Source: PALSA-243 sp049522755 (lineage in GTDB: Bacteria > Acidobacteriota > Terriglobia > Bryobacterales > Bryobacteraceae). From it: DNA of 64,000 nucleotides. The DNA lies in the NCBI GenBank assembly GCA_049522755.1, contig JBEKNN010000001.1, positions 1-64,000 on the forward strand, in the 5' to 3' direction. Every line of letters begins with the position of its first letter. Position 1 is the stretch's first letter. The position numbers and the translations under genes are program-made. A model generated the notes under the pieces. It ran no database searches. It saw only the letters and a program-made list of their open reading frames with translations, and was not told the origin of the DNA. Shown here in pieces: positions 16,274 through 25,762 of this stretch.

Positions 16274-17380
16274 GTGAAAACACCGGCCCGCGCCAACCAG
16301 CGCCACCCCACGCTGGTCGATATCGCCGCGCTCGCGAAAGTCGCGCCCATGACGGTTTCGCGCGTCATAAACGGCTCGGGCTATGTCAGCCTGAAGATGC
16401 GCGAGAAGGTGCAGCGGGTCATCGATAAGCTGGAATACCATCCGAACGCGCTGGCGCGCGGGTTGAAGAGCCAGCGGTCGCGCGTCATCGGCATTCTGGT
16501 GCCGGATATTCTGAATCCGTTCGCGGCGGAGCTGGCGGGCAGCATTCAAGATGCCATGTTGGCGCGCGGCTACACGGCGTTCCTTTCCACCACCGAACAG
16601 AGCACCAAGCGGGAACACGCCGCGCTGAGCGCATTTTTCGACCATCGCGTGGCGGGCATTGCGGTGGCCACGGTGGAGACCGCGGCCGGCAACGAAGCGC
16701 TCGAGCGGTTCACGCGCCGCGGCATGCCCATCGTGGTGGTGGGGCGCAACACCGCGCCTGCGGGCATCGACCAGGTGACGGCCGACCATTGGAAAGGCGC
16801 CTACGATGCCGTGGAGCACCTGATTTCGCTGGGGCACAAACGCATCGCCTACATCGGCGGCTCGCCGCGAACTGCCGGACGCTTGCGGCGATTTCACGGC
16901 TTCCTGGAAGCGATGCGCGCGCACGGACTTAGCGTCCCGGAGGAATTGATCGCGGGTCCGAATCATGAATCCGGTCCGGGTTATTCGAAGCAGGCCGACG
17001 GTTACGAGGCGATGAAGCGCCTCTTAGCGCTGCCGCATCCGCCCACGGCGATCTTCGCGCGCAACGATTACACGGCTCTGGGAGCTATGAGCGCCGCGCG
17101 CGATAACGGCATTTCCATTCCCGGCGACGTCGCGATTGTAGGCTTCGACAACGTTCCGCAATCGGCGTTCACGACGCCGCCGCTGACCACGGTGGCGCAA
17201 CCCACCGCCCAGCAAGGACGCGAGGCCGCGGAGATGCTGCTAGACCGCATCGAGGGCCGCGCCGATCGCGCGCAGCGCGAAGTTTGCCTGGAGTGCCAGT
17301 TGATTGTGCGCGGATCCACCGTGATGCAAGTGGCGCGGGCCCATGGCCTGCGCCGTCCCGGCGAGGGAGCGCACGCTTGA
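16274..17380 (+). CDS. LacI-family transcriptional regulator
   Basis: A 368-residue protein with the N-terminal HTH (TLVDIAALAKVAPMTVSRVI followed by NGSGYVS), hinge helix region NALARGLKSQRSRVIG and a periplasmic-binding-like sugar domain (IGILVPDILNPF to VGFDNVPQSAFTTPPLTTV). It starts with GTG at 16274, two bases after the mannosidase stop, preceded by AGGGGAAATGA. Tight coupling to GH38 and the palindrome at 12978 suggest it represses the mannosidase operon and is released by a mannose-containing ligand; the ligand is inferred only. Confidence 0.92.
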   Translation: MKTPARANQRHPTLVDIAALAKVAPMTVSRVINGSGYVSLKMREKVQRVIDKLEYHPNALARGLKSQRSRVIGILVPDILNPFAAELAGSIQDAMLARGYTAFLSTTEQSTKREHAALSAFFDHRVAGIAVATVETAAGNEALERFTRRGMPIVVVGRNTAPAGIDQVTADHWKGAYDAVEHLISLGHKRIAYIGGSPRTAGRLRRFHGFLEAMRAHGLSVPEELIAGPNHESGPGYSKQADGYEAMKRLLALPHPPTAIFARNDYTALGAMSAARDNGISIPGDVAIVGFDNVPQSAFTTPPLTTVAQPTAQQGREAAEMLLDRIEGRADRAQREVCLECQLIVRGSTVMQVARAHGLRRPGEGAHA

Positions 17381-17480
17381 CGACGCCGGCAGTCTGGCTC
17401 GGCGGGTGGATGTCCGGCCATCTCATCCATCCGGCACATTTCAGTCGAAGACACCTGATTTGAAAACACCTGGAGCTCTC

Positions 17481-18248
17481 ATGCATAACTATCTCGATTT
17501 GACGGGCAAAGCGGCGCTGGTAACCGGGGCGTCTTCCGGCATCGGCGCCGCCACGGCGAGCGTGCTGGCCGAATTGGGCGCGCACGTCGCCATCGGCTAT
17601 CACCGCAACCAGAAAGGCGCGGACGAAGTGTGCGCCAAGATCGCCGCTACGGGCGCCAAGGTTGTCGCCATTCAGGCGGACGTACGGAACCCGGCCGAGG
17701 TCGCGCGCATGGTGAAGAGTGCGGTGGAGCAACTCGGGCCTATCGACATTCTGGTGAACAACGCAGGTTCGCTGGTGGCTCGCATACCGATCGCGAAGAT
17801 GACCGAAGAGGCGTGGGACGAAGTGATCGACCTCAATCTGAAGAGCGCGGCGCTGTGCTCGCAGGCGGTTGCGGCGTCCATGATCGAACGGGGATCGGGC
17901 GCCATTATCAACGTGGTATCGATCGCCGGGCGCAATGGCGGCGGGCCCGGCGCGGGTCCCTACGCGGCGGCGAAGGGCGGGTTGATCAGCTTCACGAAGG
18001 CGATGGCGAAAGAACTGGCGCCGCACGGCGTGCGCGTGAACGCGGTGTCGCCGGGAGTAATCGACACGCCGTTCCACGAAGTCTTTTCGACGCCCGAGAT
18101 GATGCAGAACTTCGTGAAAGCCATCCCGCTGGGGCGGGTGGGAATGGCTGTGGAATGCGCGACGGCGATCGCTTTTCTGGCGTCGAGCGCGGCCAGCTAC
18201 GTGGTGGGCGAGACGCTGGAAGTGAATGGCGGGCAATTAATGCTGTAG
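17481..18248 (+). CDS. short-chain dehydrogenase/reductase (FabG/gluconate 5-dehydrogenase-like)
   Basis: A 255-residue classical SDR: cofactor motif TGASSGIG at 15-22, NNAG at 93-96, catalytic S147, Y161 and K165 (YAAAK), and the C-terminal GGQLML end. It reduces or oxidises a carbonyl/alcohol with NAD(P). The start at 17481 has GGAG six bases upstream. Its position 100 bases after the LacI gene suggests sugar or sugar-acid metabolism downstream of the alpha-mannosidase, though FabG-like activity is also possible. Confidence 0.85.
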   Translation: MHNYLDLTGKAALVTGASSGIGAATASVLAELGAHVAIGYHRNQKGADEVCAKIAATGAKVVAIQADVRNPAEVARMVKSAVEQLGPIDILVNNAGSLVARIPIAKMTEEAWDEVIDLNLKSAALCSQAVAASMIERGSGAIINVVSIAGRNGGGPGAGPYAAAKGGLISFTKAMAKELAPHGVRVNAVSPGVIDTPFHEVFSTPEMMQNFVKAIPLGRVGMAVECATAIAFLASSAASYVVGETLEVNGGQLML

Positions 18249-18249
18249 C

Positions 18250-18933
18250 TTATTCCGGGAGCTGGCGCAATAAGGATGGAAAGATGGCGCGGACGAATGC
18301 GTAGCCGGTTTGTACGGCGGCATCGATGTTGCCGCCCGCCACCGGAACGATCACGCGGACGATGGCGGTGTCGCTGCGGTGGTAGCGGATGGAATCGACG
18401 ATGGAGTAGAACTTGGCGCTGAATTCGCTGGCGATGATGCGCTGGTGGCTCTGATACCAGTAGAGTGACACGCTCTTATCCTCGCCGTGTTCGGTGACAA
18501 AGTTATTGATCACGATAGGATGGCTTTCGCCGGGAACCGCAATCGCAGGGCGCTCTGCGCTTACCTGCTCCCAGCCGGCGCCCGGCAGGCAGTTCTTAGG
18601 AGAATGCGGCGCCTGGCCGTAGCGCTGCGTCTTGAAGAAGGCAACGAAGAGAACCAGGCAGCTAGAGCGACTCTCGTCGAGACAGGTGCTGGCCCGGGTG
18701 GTATCGACATACTGGCGGCTCAGGACATCGTCGGCTTTGAGAACTTCCTGGGTCTCGGGGTCGACGGGAAAATCGCGGAAAGCGGTCCAGCGCCCGAAAT
18801 TAGCCGGAAAGCTGGAGAGCGGTCCCACAATGGGGACGGTCTCCGGGCGCATGGCGACGGCATAAAACGCGAAGATCTGGAAAAGCAGCACCGCGGTCAG
18901 TACGCGGGCATATTTATTAGTGAGAAATGTCAT
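18250..18933 (-). CDS. exosortase-associated protein EpsI (DUF3485)
   Basis: The 227-residue protein has an N-terminal membrane segment (VLTAVLLFQIFAFYAVAM) and the EpsI motif HSPKNCLPGAGW, followed by VINNFVTEHGEDKSVSLYWYQS, all typical of this family. EpsI proteins work with exosortase in exopolysaccharide-linked protein sorting; the biochemical role is not settled. The start at 18933 overlaps the exosortase stop by four bases. It converges on the SDR gene with one base between the stops. Confidence 0.88.
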   Translation of the reverse strand: MTFLTNKYARVLTAVLLFQIFAFYAVAMRPETVPIVGPLSSFPANFGRWTAFRDFPVDPETQEVLKADDVLSRQYVDTTRASTCLDESRSSCLVLFVAFFKTQRYGQAPHSPKNCLPGAGWEQVSAERPAIAVPGESHPIVINNFVTEHGEDKSVSLYWYQSHQRIIASEFSAKFYSIVDSIRYHRSDTAIVRVIVPVAGGNIDAAVQTGYAFVRAIFPSLLRQLPE

Positions 18934-19802
18934 ACGGCGGCGCGCCTGGATTCGAAGAATTTGGCGATTCGTGAAAAGAGCTGGTGGAGCAGGATCAGTA
19001 CGACGAAGGCCGCGAAGAAAAGGAACAAGCCGGTAGCTTCGTGAAAGAAGCCCTCGGCAAGCTCGGGCTTCACGGTGGTCAGAATGCCGGTGATGGTGAT
19101 GCGGCTGCCGTTGACGAATATGGCCACGGGAATCACGGATACGAACAGGGCCACGCGCACCCACATCCGTCTTTCGAAGAAATATCCGTACACCAACGAG
19201 AGGAAGGTCAGAGTGAGCAGCGAGCGGATGCCGCTGCAAGCTTCCACCACAGAGAGCAGATGGCCGGAGACGTCGAGAATGTTGCCTTCGCGTAAGACCG
19301 GAATCCCTAACACATCCAAGGCCGACGCCGCGAACTGACTGGCGAGTATTTGCAAAGGAAACGTGATCTGACTATAGATCACCGCCGGAATGGGCACCAT
19401 GAGGAATAGCAGGCCCAGAGGGAAGGCCAGCTTCTTCAGAAACGGCGGACCGCCCAGCGTCCAAACTGCGCCGATCAGCGTGATGACAAACGCGGTGCGG
19501 GCGGTGAACAGCTCAGTGCCAAGGTATCCCAGCAACAACTGGATGCAGCCCCATGCCACCAGCAGCAGCCCCCACATGGACGGGCGCGCTTCGGTTGCGG
19601 CCAGCTCTTCGCGGCGCTGCCACACAATGAATCCGGCGATGACGGGAACGAAGAAGCCATGGCTCATGTCTTCGTCCGTGCTCCACTGCGCGACCAGCCT
19701 CTGGAGGATAGGTAGGTAGCATACGACGATCAGGGCGCCAAACCAAAATAACTTGACCCAAGGTAACTCTGATTTGACGGGAGCCTCAACGGCAGGACTC
19801 AT
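18930..19802 (-). CDS. exosortase
   Basis: The 290-residue polytopic membrane protein carries the exosortase catalytic residues: C189 in EACSGIRS, R234 in NGSRI and H254 in FHEATG. Exosortases are membrane cysteine transpeptidase-like enzymes that process PEP-CTERM proteins. About eight membrane segments are visible. The start at 19802 is the first methionine before the conserved part; a longer frame to 19955 overlaps nothing useful. It forms an operon with EpsI. A candidate substrate (12300-12908) is in the window but has a degenerate motif. Confidence 0.93.
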   Translation of the reverse strand: MSPAVEAPVKSELPWVKLFWFGALIVVCYLPILQRLVAQWSTDEDMSHGFFVPVIAGFIVWQRREELAATEARPSMWGLLLVAWGCIQLLLGYLGTELFTARTAFVITLIGAVWTLGGPPFLKKLAFPLGLLFLMVPIPAVIYSQITFPLQILASQFAASALDVLGIPVLREGNILDVSGHLLSVVEACSGIRSLLTLTFLSLVYGYFFERRMWVRVALFVSVIPVAIFVNGSRITITGILTTVKPELAEGFFHEATGLFLFFAAFVVLILLHQLFSRIAKFFESRRAAV

Positions 19803-19999
19803 AGATAGGCCATAGTAATGATAGCAACACGCCCAATCCGCGGTGAGCGCGACGAGGTCTGCGCAAGGTCCGCGCGGGTGTTTAAGCACTTCGGGATTGA
19901 CTCGGCCGGCCGCGAGATCCCGCTCCGTTACGGTCGCGGCTCTGTGTCGACACACGCTCTACCGGCGCGCGCGGCAGCCGCAGAGTACAATGCGTCTTC

Positions 20000-20890
20000 A
20001 TGCGCCAGCGGCCGGCATTGCGGAATATGGTGGAGTACGGGCTCGCGCTGGCGGTGGTGAAATCGCTCGAATGGGCGCCGATGGGAATGGCGGAATGGCT
20101 GGCGCGGCGATATGCCGCGGCGCTTGACCTGGCGCTGCCGCGGCTGCGTAGAGTGGCGGAGCGCAACCTCGCCTTCGCCATGCCGGAAGAGGACGCCGGG
20201 CGGATTATCGACGGCGTGTTCCGGTCGATTGCGCGGCTGCTGGCGGCATTTGCGAAATTTCCGGCGATCGGACGCGGGAACGCCGCGCAGTGGGTTCGCT
20301 GCGAGGGCGCGGAACATTTCGAGCAGGCACTGCGCGCCGGGCGCGGCGTCCTGTTCGCGACGGCGCACCTTGGCAACTGGGAGCTGAGCGCTTTCGCACA
20401 CGCGCTGTTCACCGGCCCGATGAACGTGGTGGTGCGTCCGCTCGACAATCCGCTGATCGACCGCATGGTGGAGCGCCGCCGCGGGCTCTCGGGAAACCGC
20501 CTCATCAGCAAGCGGGATATTGCGCGGCCGATTCTCAAGGCGCTGGCCGCGAACGAAGCGGTGGGCATTCTGATCGATCAGAATTCGTCCCCGGATTCCG
20601 GCGTGTTCGTCGATTTCTTCGGCATGCCCGCGTGTTCGGGTACGGGCTTTGCCAAGCTGGCGGCGCGCAGCGGAGCAGCCGTGATTCCGGGCTTTGCGCT
20701 ATGGTCGGAGGAAGAGCGGCGGTACGTGCTGAGATTCTATCCGCCGGTCCCGATGACAGGCGATGCCGCGCGCGACACGGCGGCGTTGCAAAGGAAACTC
20801 GAAGAGATTGTGCGCGCACACCCGGACCAATGGCTGTGGATTCACCGCCGCTGGAAGACGCGGCCGCCCGGGAAAGAATCACTGTACTGA
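20000..20890 (+). CDS. LpxL/HtrB-family lysophospholipid or lipid A acyltransferase
   Basis: The 296-residue protein has the acyltransferase motif HX4E as HLGNWE (H123, E128) after GRGVLFATA, and later GILIDQNSSPDSGVFVDFFG and the QWLWIHRRW end, all typical of the LpxL/LpxM superfamily. These transfer acyl chains to lipid A or related lipids at the inner membrane; the exact acceptor is not known for this group. It diverges from the exosortase gene (about 200 bases between the starts) and overlaps no other gene. The hybrid kinase gene begins 44 bases downstream. Confidence 0.88.
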   Translation: MRQRPALRNMVEYGLALAVVKSLEWAPMGMAEWLARRYAAALDLALPRLRRVAERNLAFAMPEEDAGRIIDGVFRSIARLLAAFAKFPAIGRGNAAQWVRCEGAEHFEQALRAGRGVLFATAHLGNWELSAFAHALFTGPMNVVVRPLDNPLIDRMVERRRGLSGNRLISKRDIARPILKALAANEAVGILIDQNSSPDSGVFVDFFGMPACSGTGFAKLAARSGAAVIPGFALWSEEERRYVLRFYPPVPMTGDAARDTAALQRKLEEIVRAHPDQWLWIHRRWKTRPPGKESLY

Positions 20891-20934
20891 TTATCACCGG
20901 CTGCGCAAAAGGCGCTGTAGTATTCTGCAAGCAC

Positions 20935-22752
20935 GTGGATTCCTTCCCGCGCTCCCCTCTGAACGGCAGCGTCTTCGCGCTCGCGCTGACGGCGGCCGCC
21001 GTGCTGGCAACGTGGATTTTACGGCCCTATCTGGAGCCGGACACTTTTACGCTGTTCATTCTGGCAGTGTGGTTGAGCGCGTGGTATTACGGGCGCGCCG
21101 GCGGATTCACGGCAGCGGCTGCGTCGGCCGTCGCGATCCTTTACTTCTTTCTGCGGCAGGATACCGTCTTGTTGACGATGCTGACGCGGCTGGGCACCTT
21201 TGTGGCGATGGCGGCGCTGATCACGTGGGTGACGGCGGCGTGGCGCGAAAGCCGGCGGCTGCTGGCAGCCACGCTTTCGAGCATCGGGGACGCGGTGGTG
21301 GCTACCGACCGGGAAGGGCGCGTGACGTTCCTCAATCCGGCGGCCGAGACGCTGACGGGATGGCCGCGAAAAGAGGCGCGCGGAAAACCGGCAGCGGAAA
21401 TCCTGAAGCTGGTGGAGGAGAAGACGCGCGAGCCAATTGAAAATCCGCTGACGCGCGTGCTGCGCGAGCGGGCGGCGCCGGTACAGGAGCGCGCGGCGCT
21501 GATTTCGCGGAACGGGGCGGAAACGCCGGTGGAGCATTGCGCATCGCCGGTGCGGGACGAATCGGCGGGGGTGCGCGGCGCGATCCTGGTGTTTCGCGAT
21601 ATCGGCATGCGGCGGCAGTTGGAAGAGCAGGCCACGCACGCGGAGAAGATGGATGCAGTGGGGCGCCTGGCCGGCGGAGTGGCCGGAGATTTCAACAACG
21701 TTCTGACGGTGATTACGGGGTTCGCGGAACTGTTGCGCGCGGAGGTTCCGGCAGCCGGCCCGCTGCGGCGATTCGTGGACGAGATCATTTACGCGGGCGA
21801 GCGCGCAGCCGCCTTGACACGGCATTTGCTGACATTCAGCCGCGGTTCCACGGCGCAGCCGCGAGTGCTCGACCTGGGTTCACTGGCAAGCAACATGGGA
21901 CCGATGCTGGGGCGTCTGCTGGGGCAGAACGTCGAGCTGATTCTGCTGGCATCCCCGGGCACGGGGCTGGTAAAAGCCGACGCTTCGCAGATGGAGCAGG
22001 CCATTGTAAACCTTGCCACCAACGCGCGCGATGCCATGCCGGACGGCGGCAAGGTGGTGATTGAGGTCGCCAGCGTGGATTTGGAAGACGGCCCGGGGAG
22101 CAAGAACCTGGGCCTCGATCCCGGCCCGTACGTGATGATTGCGGTCAGCGACACGGGCGTCGGCATGGACGCCGAAACGCGGTCGCACTTGTTTGAGCCG
22201 TTCTTCACCACCAAGCAGCCAGGCAAAGGCAGCGGCCTGGGGCTGGCAACAGTGTACGGCGCCGTGAAGCAAAGTGAAGGCGCCGTGACCGTTTACAGCC
22301 AGCCGGGGTGCGGCGCGATTTTCGAAATCTACCTGCCGCGAGTGAACGAGGCGATGGCCGAGCCGGCGCGCAAAGGGTCGGCGAAAGGGTCGGAAACCAT
22401 TCTTCTGGTGGACGACGAAGAAGGCGTGCGCAAGCTGGTGCTGGCGGTGTTGAAAGCGAACGGATACGACGTGCTGGAAGCCGGCAACGGCCCCTTGGCG
22501 CTGGCGGCCTTCGAAAAGAACGCGCACAAAATCGACATGGTACTGACCGATGTGGTTATGCCGCAGATGACGGGATTCGAATTGGGCCGCGAGCTGGCCG
22601 GGCGGACGCCGGGATTGAAAATCCTATATATGTCGGGCTACCGCGACAACGAGATTCCAGGCGAGGGCGAGGCGCCGAGAGCTTTTCTGCACAAGCCGTT
22701 CACGCCGGATGTGCTGCTGACGAAGGTAAGGGAAGTGCTGGACGCGGGGTAA
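20935..22752 (+). CDS. hybrid sensor histidine kinase with receiver, lacking the phospho-accepting His
   Basis: The 605-residue protein has an N-terminal membrane unit with three or four segments of the DUF4118/KdpD type, a PAS domain (SSIGDAVVATDREGRVTFLN), a HisKA-like helix (EKMDAVGRLAGGVAGDFNNV), an ATPase domain with N-box NLATNARDA, DTGVGMD and GSGLGLATV, and a receiver with D539 (TDVVMP). In this class the H-box reads GGxAHDFNN; here codon 21685-21687 is GGA, so residue 251 is Gly. The ATP-binding boxes are intact. The start is a GTG at 20935; no better start exists in frame. It may work as a phosphatase, an ATP-sensing scaffold or be inactive. Confidence 0.85.
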   Translation: MDSFPRSPLNGSVFALALTAAAVLATWILRPYLEPDTFTLFILAVWLSAWYYGRAGGFTAAAASAVAILYFFLRQDTVLLTMLTRLGTFVAMAALITWVTAAWRESRRLLAATLSSIGDAVVATDREGRVTFLNPAAETLTGWPRKEARGKPAAEILKLVEEKTREPIENPLTRVLRERAAPVQERAALISRNGAETPVEHCASPVRDESAGVRGAILVFRDIGMRRQLEEQATHAEKMDAVGRLAGGVAGDFNNVLTVITGFAELLRAEVPAAGPLRRFVDEIIYAGERAAALTRHLLTFSRGSTAQPRVLDLGSLASNMGPMLGRLLGQNVELILLASPGTGLVKADASQMEQAIVNLATNARDAMPDGGKVVIEVASVDLEDGPGSKNLGLDPGPYVMIAVSDTGVGMDAETRSHLFEPFFTTKQPGKGSGLGLATVYGAVKQSEGAVTVYSQPGCGAIFEIYLPRVNEAMAEPARKGSAKGSETILLVDDEEGVRKLVLAVLKANGYDVLEAGNGPLALAAFEKNAHKIDMVLTDVVMPQMTGFELGRELAGRTPGLKILYMSGYRDNEIPGEGEAPRAFLHKPFTPDVLLTKVREVLDAG

Positions 22753-22775
22753 CGCCGGCGGTCTTGCCGCCGGTA
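22749..22775 (-). repeat. dispersed palindromic repeat, copy C2
   Basis: CCGGCGG-TCTTG-CCGCCGG (22755-22773) is a perfect 7-base stem, overlapping the kinase stop. The reverse complement, with the same loop and flanks, occurs at 35613-35639. It could act as a transcript end for the kinase gene. Confidence 0.65.
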
Positions 22776-22776
22776 T

Positions 22777-23050
22777 TCACAATTGCAGGCCGATCGACCG
22801 CAGCAATGCTCCAAATCTCGGATCGCCCCGCAGTCCGCCAAAACGAGGTTCCACTCCTAAGAACGCGACGCGAGGCGAGCGCTCTTGGACTGCCGCGCTG
22901 AGCAGCCAGATCGTAGGAGGAAACGAATCCGCGCCTCGCCCTGTTACTAAGGTCTTCCAATACCTTCAATGCCTCGGCGCGTCTCCCTGCGAGTCCCAAT
23001 GCGTGGGCGAGAGACGCCGCATACATTGAACCGCCGCCGGCAAGAGTGGA
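22777..23050 (-). pseudogene. remnant of a TPR protein C-terminus (two frames)
   Basis: On the minus strand one frame reads MYAASLAHALGLAGRRAEAL then KVLEDLSNRARRGFVSSYDLA, a TPR hairpin series. A second frame then continues with ERSPRVAFLGVEPRFGGL, RGDPRFGALLRSIGLQL and a stop at 22777-22779. This is the usual end of TPR regions attached to Ser/Thr kinases or winged-helix regulators in Acidobacteria. The two parts are out of frame and ~15-20 residues appear missing between them, so an internal deletion is likely. The 5' side ends exactly at repeat copy A2. No start or N-terminal domain remains. Confidence 0.65.
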
Positions 23051-23074
23051 AGCCAGGATTGGCTGCCCCACAAG
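23051..23074 (+). repeat. dispersed palindromic repeat, copy A2
   Basis: AGCCA-GGAT-TGGCT followed by the tail GCCCCACAAG. It shares the GCCAGGATTGGC core and GCCCCACAA tail with copy A1 at 5319-5359. It sits at the truncated 5' end of the TPR remnant, beside the permease gene. Confidence 0.65.
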
Positions 23075-23081
23075 ACGCGTT

Positions 23082-25736
23082 CTACTCGTCGCGCAGGACG
23101 CGGGACGGGTCGATTCTGGCGGCGTGGCGCGCCGGCAAGAGGCAGGCCAACGTGGCTACGCAAGCGAGGCCCAACGCGACCGCGCCCAGCGTCAATCCGT
23201 CGGTTGCGCCTACGCCGAACAGCAGGCTGCGGACCAGGCGGCCCGCGGCGAGCGCCGCCAACATCCCAACCGCGAGCCCGGCCGTTACGGGCCGGAATCC
23301 CTGCCAGAGCACCATACGCCATACCTGTTGGGTGCGCGCGCCGAGAGCCATCCGGATGCCCAGTTCGCGCCGCCGGAGCGCGATGCCGTAGGCTACGACG
23401 CCGTAAATACCGAGAGCCGCCAGCAGCAAAGCGGAGATGCCGAAAGCCGCGGCCACGCGCATTTGGAACCGGCGCTGCGCCACGGACTCATCCACAATCT
23501 CTTCCATGGTCCGCATCTTGGGAGCGGGAATCGCGGGGTCGATGGATTGCAGCGTCTTGCGCACTTCTTCCCGCAGGCTCGCGGGGTCGGCTGCCGAGCG
23601 CACCACGAACTGGGTTGCCTGATACGCGTGCTGCCAGAACGGAGCGTAGATCATAAGAGTAGGGTCGCGCTCCAACTGCGTACTATGGACGTCCGCTACC
23701 ACGCCCACAATTTCCGCATGCTTGATGCTCGAGCCGGAGCTCACAAGCTTGCCGAGCGGATTCCGGCCGGGCCAGAGTTTCGCCGCTAGACGGGCGGACA
23801 CTACGGCAACATTACGATCACGGTCGCCTGCCTCGATGGGCCGGCCATGCAGCACGGGAATGCTCAGGGCGGCGAAGTAATCCTGGCTTATGAAGCGGTC
23901 GTTGACCAGCATCAGTTGACGGCTGGCGGGATCGAGCGCTTCGGATCCAGACCCCTCGATTTCCACGCCGTTCACGTTCGATTCGCCGGTCAGCGGAAGC
24001 TTGTTGGCGACGGCGACGGCGCGCACGCCGGGCAGAGCGCGAAGGCGGCTGGCGGCCAGATCGAAGAAGCCGGCTTTGTCCTGGATGGTGCGGTATTGGG
24101 CGGGCAGAGCCGGGCTCACAGCGAGTGCGCGGTCGGCGGCGAATCCGCGGTCGACGCGCAGGACGTGCCACAGGCTGGTCACCAGCAATCCGGCGAGCAC
24201 CAGAAGCAGGGCGCTGAGCGCCACTTCCGCGCCTACCAGCCATTCGCGCAGACGCAGGCCGCTGCGGCCAGGGGTCATGGCGCGGCTCTCTCGCAATGCG
24301 TCTTGCGGATCGGCGCGCGAAAGGCGCAATGCGGGCAGCAGGCCGAACAGTAACGCACAGAGCAGCGCCAGGCCAAAGGCAAAAGCGAGAACGCGTCCAT
24401 CGATGCGCGCCTCATCCATGCGCGGCAAATCGACTGGGGCCAATTGGACGAATACGCCTAGGGCGGCCCATGCGGCGGCGATGCCCAGCGCTCCACCGAC
24501 GCAGGAGAGCAGCAGGGTTTCCACCAGCGCCGATACCAGCAGCCGGCCGCGGGCGGCGCCGAGCGCGACGCGCAGCGAGTACTCGCGGGCGCGCGCGCTG
24601 CTCCGCGCCAACAGCAGATTGGCGAGGTTGACGCATACGATCAAAACGAGCAGCAGCACAGCCGAAAGCAATACCATCAGGCTGGTCCGGACCGGCGAAC
24701 CGATGACCTCCTGAAGCGGCCGGCCTTCCACGCGCAGACCGTCCGACAGCTTATGCTCCGCGGCAATGCGTTCTTCGAACAGGTTCAATTCGCCGACGCC
24801 TTGCGCCAGCGAGGCATCGCGGCGCAGCCGGCCGAAGACCATATAGTCGTAATCGCCTCCCCATCCGTTATTGGCGCTCTGGATGGGCAGGAAGATCTCG
24901 GTGCGCTCGGCCAGACGGGTCAGTGGGCCCAGTTCGCCGTTCTTCGGAAAGCGAAAGGAGGGGGGCAAGACGCCGGCGACGATGCAAGGCGTGCCATCCA
25001 AGCGTATGGTCTGGCCGGCAATCCCCGGGGAAGCGCCAAACCGCCTTCTCCACAGGCTATCGGTGATTACGGCTACCAGGCTCCGGCTGGGCTGATCTTC
25101 GTCCGGGAGGAAGGCCCGCCCAAGCTGCGGCTGTACGCCTAAGGTCTCGAAGAAGTTGGCGGTCACCAGCGCGGTACCCACCTGCTCCGGATCGCCGCCG
25201 GCCAGCAAGGTGCTGCTGGAAGCGAGCGCGGAAATCGATTGGAACGAGCGCGTGTGGTCGCGCCAGAAGCGGAAGTGCTCGAAATTGACCGGCAGCGTGG
25301 GATAGATGTGCGCCAGCGGCGGGACCACTTCGCGGACGTAGACCAGCCGGCCCGGCTCGCGGTAAGCCAGCGGCTTGAGCACGACTGTATTCACCAGGGA
25401 AAACAGCGCGGTGGCAGCGCCGATGCCCAGGGCCAGCGACAGAATCGCGACCAGCGTGAAGGCTGGAGCGCGGTAGAGGGCGCGCCATGCGAATCGCAGA
25501 TCCTGCGCGCACGCATCCCAGCCGGGCAGCCAGACGGCGCGCGATTCCTCTTGCGCGCGCGTGAGGCTGCCGAAATCGCGGCGTGCGATGCGCGCGGCCT
25601 CTTCACGCGGCAGGCCGGATTCGGCCGCGTCGTCCAGGGCCAGTGAGAGGTTGGCGCGCAGCTCTTCCTGCAGATCGAGAGCGCGGGACCGGCGCGGGCC
25701 GGGCAGCCATAGCATGATCCGTCGAAACCAGTTCAT
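23082..25736 (-). CDS. MacB/FtsX-type ABC transporter permease, acidobacterial duplicated-permease type
   Basis: An 884-residue protein with an N-terminal ~85-residue cytoplasmic cap, then two copies of the same unit: membrane segment, periplasmic MacB-like core (around WRRRFGASPGIAGQTIRLDG) and three-segment FtsX domain (first after VLLSAVLLLVLIVCVNLANLL, second near the C-terminus, GIYGVVAYGIALRRRELGIR). No ATPase is fused or adjacent. Such orphan permeases are expanded in Acidobacteria, often with a PadR regulator, as here 26 bases upstream. The exported substrate is unknown; lipoproteins, peptides and antibiotics are known for relatives. Confidence 0.9.
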   Translation of the reverse strand: MNWFRRIMLWLPGPRRSRALDLQEELRANLSLALDDAAESGLPREEAARIARRDFGSLTRAQEESRAVWLPGWDACAQDLRFAWRALYRAPAFTLVAILSLALGIGAATALFSLVNTVVLKPLAYREPGRLVYVREVVPPLAHIYPTLPVNFEHFRFWRDHTRSFQSISALASSSTLLAGGDPEQVGTALVTANFFETLGVQPQLGRAFLPDEDQPSRSLVAVITDSLWRRRFGASPGIAGQTIRLDGTPCIVAGVLPPSFRFPKNGELGPLTRLAERTEIFLPIQSANNGWGGDYDYMVFGRLRRDASLAQGVGELNLFEERIAAEHKLSDGLRVEGRPLQEVIGSPVRTSLMVLLSAVLLLVLIVCVNLANLLLARSSARAREYSLRVALGAARGRLLVSALVETLLLSCVGGALGIAAAWAALGVFVQLAPVDLPRMDEARIDGRVLAFAFGLALLCALLFGLLPALRLSRADPQDALRESRAMTPGRSGLRLREWLVGAEVALSALLLVLAGLLVTSLWHVLRVDRGFAADRALAVSPALPAQYRTIQDKAGFFDLAASRLRALPGVRAVAVANKLPLTGESNVNGVEIEGSGSEALDPASRQLMLVNDRFISQDYFAALSIPVLHGRPIEAGDRDRNVAVVSARLAAKLWPGRNPLGKLVSSGSSIKHAEIVGVVADVHSTQLERDPTLMIYAPFWQHAYQATQFVVRSAADPASLREEVRKTLQSIDPAIPAPKMRTMEEIVDESVAQRRFQMRVAAAFGISALLLAALGIYGVVAYGIALRRRELGIRMALGARTQQVWRMVLWQGFRPVTAGLAVGMLAALAAGRLVRSLLFGVGATDGLTLGAVALGLACVATLACLLPARHAARIDPSRVLRDE

Positions 25737-25762
25737 GGGTTACTCCACTCTTCTTCAGCCCA

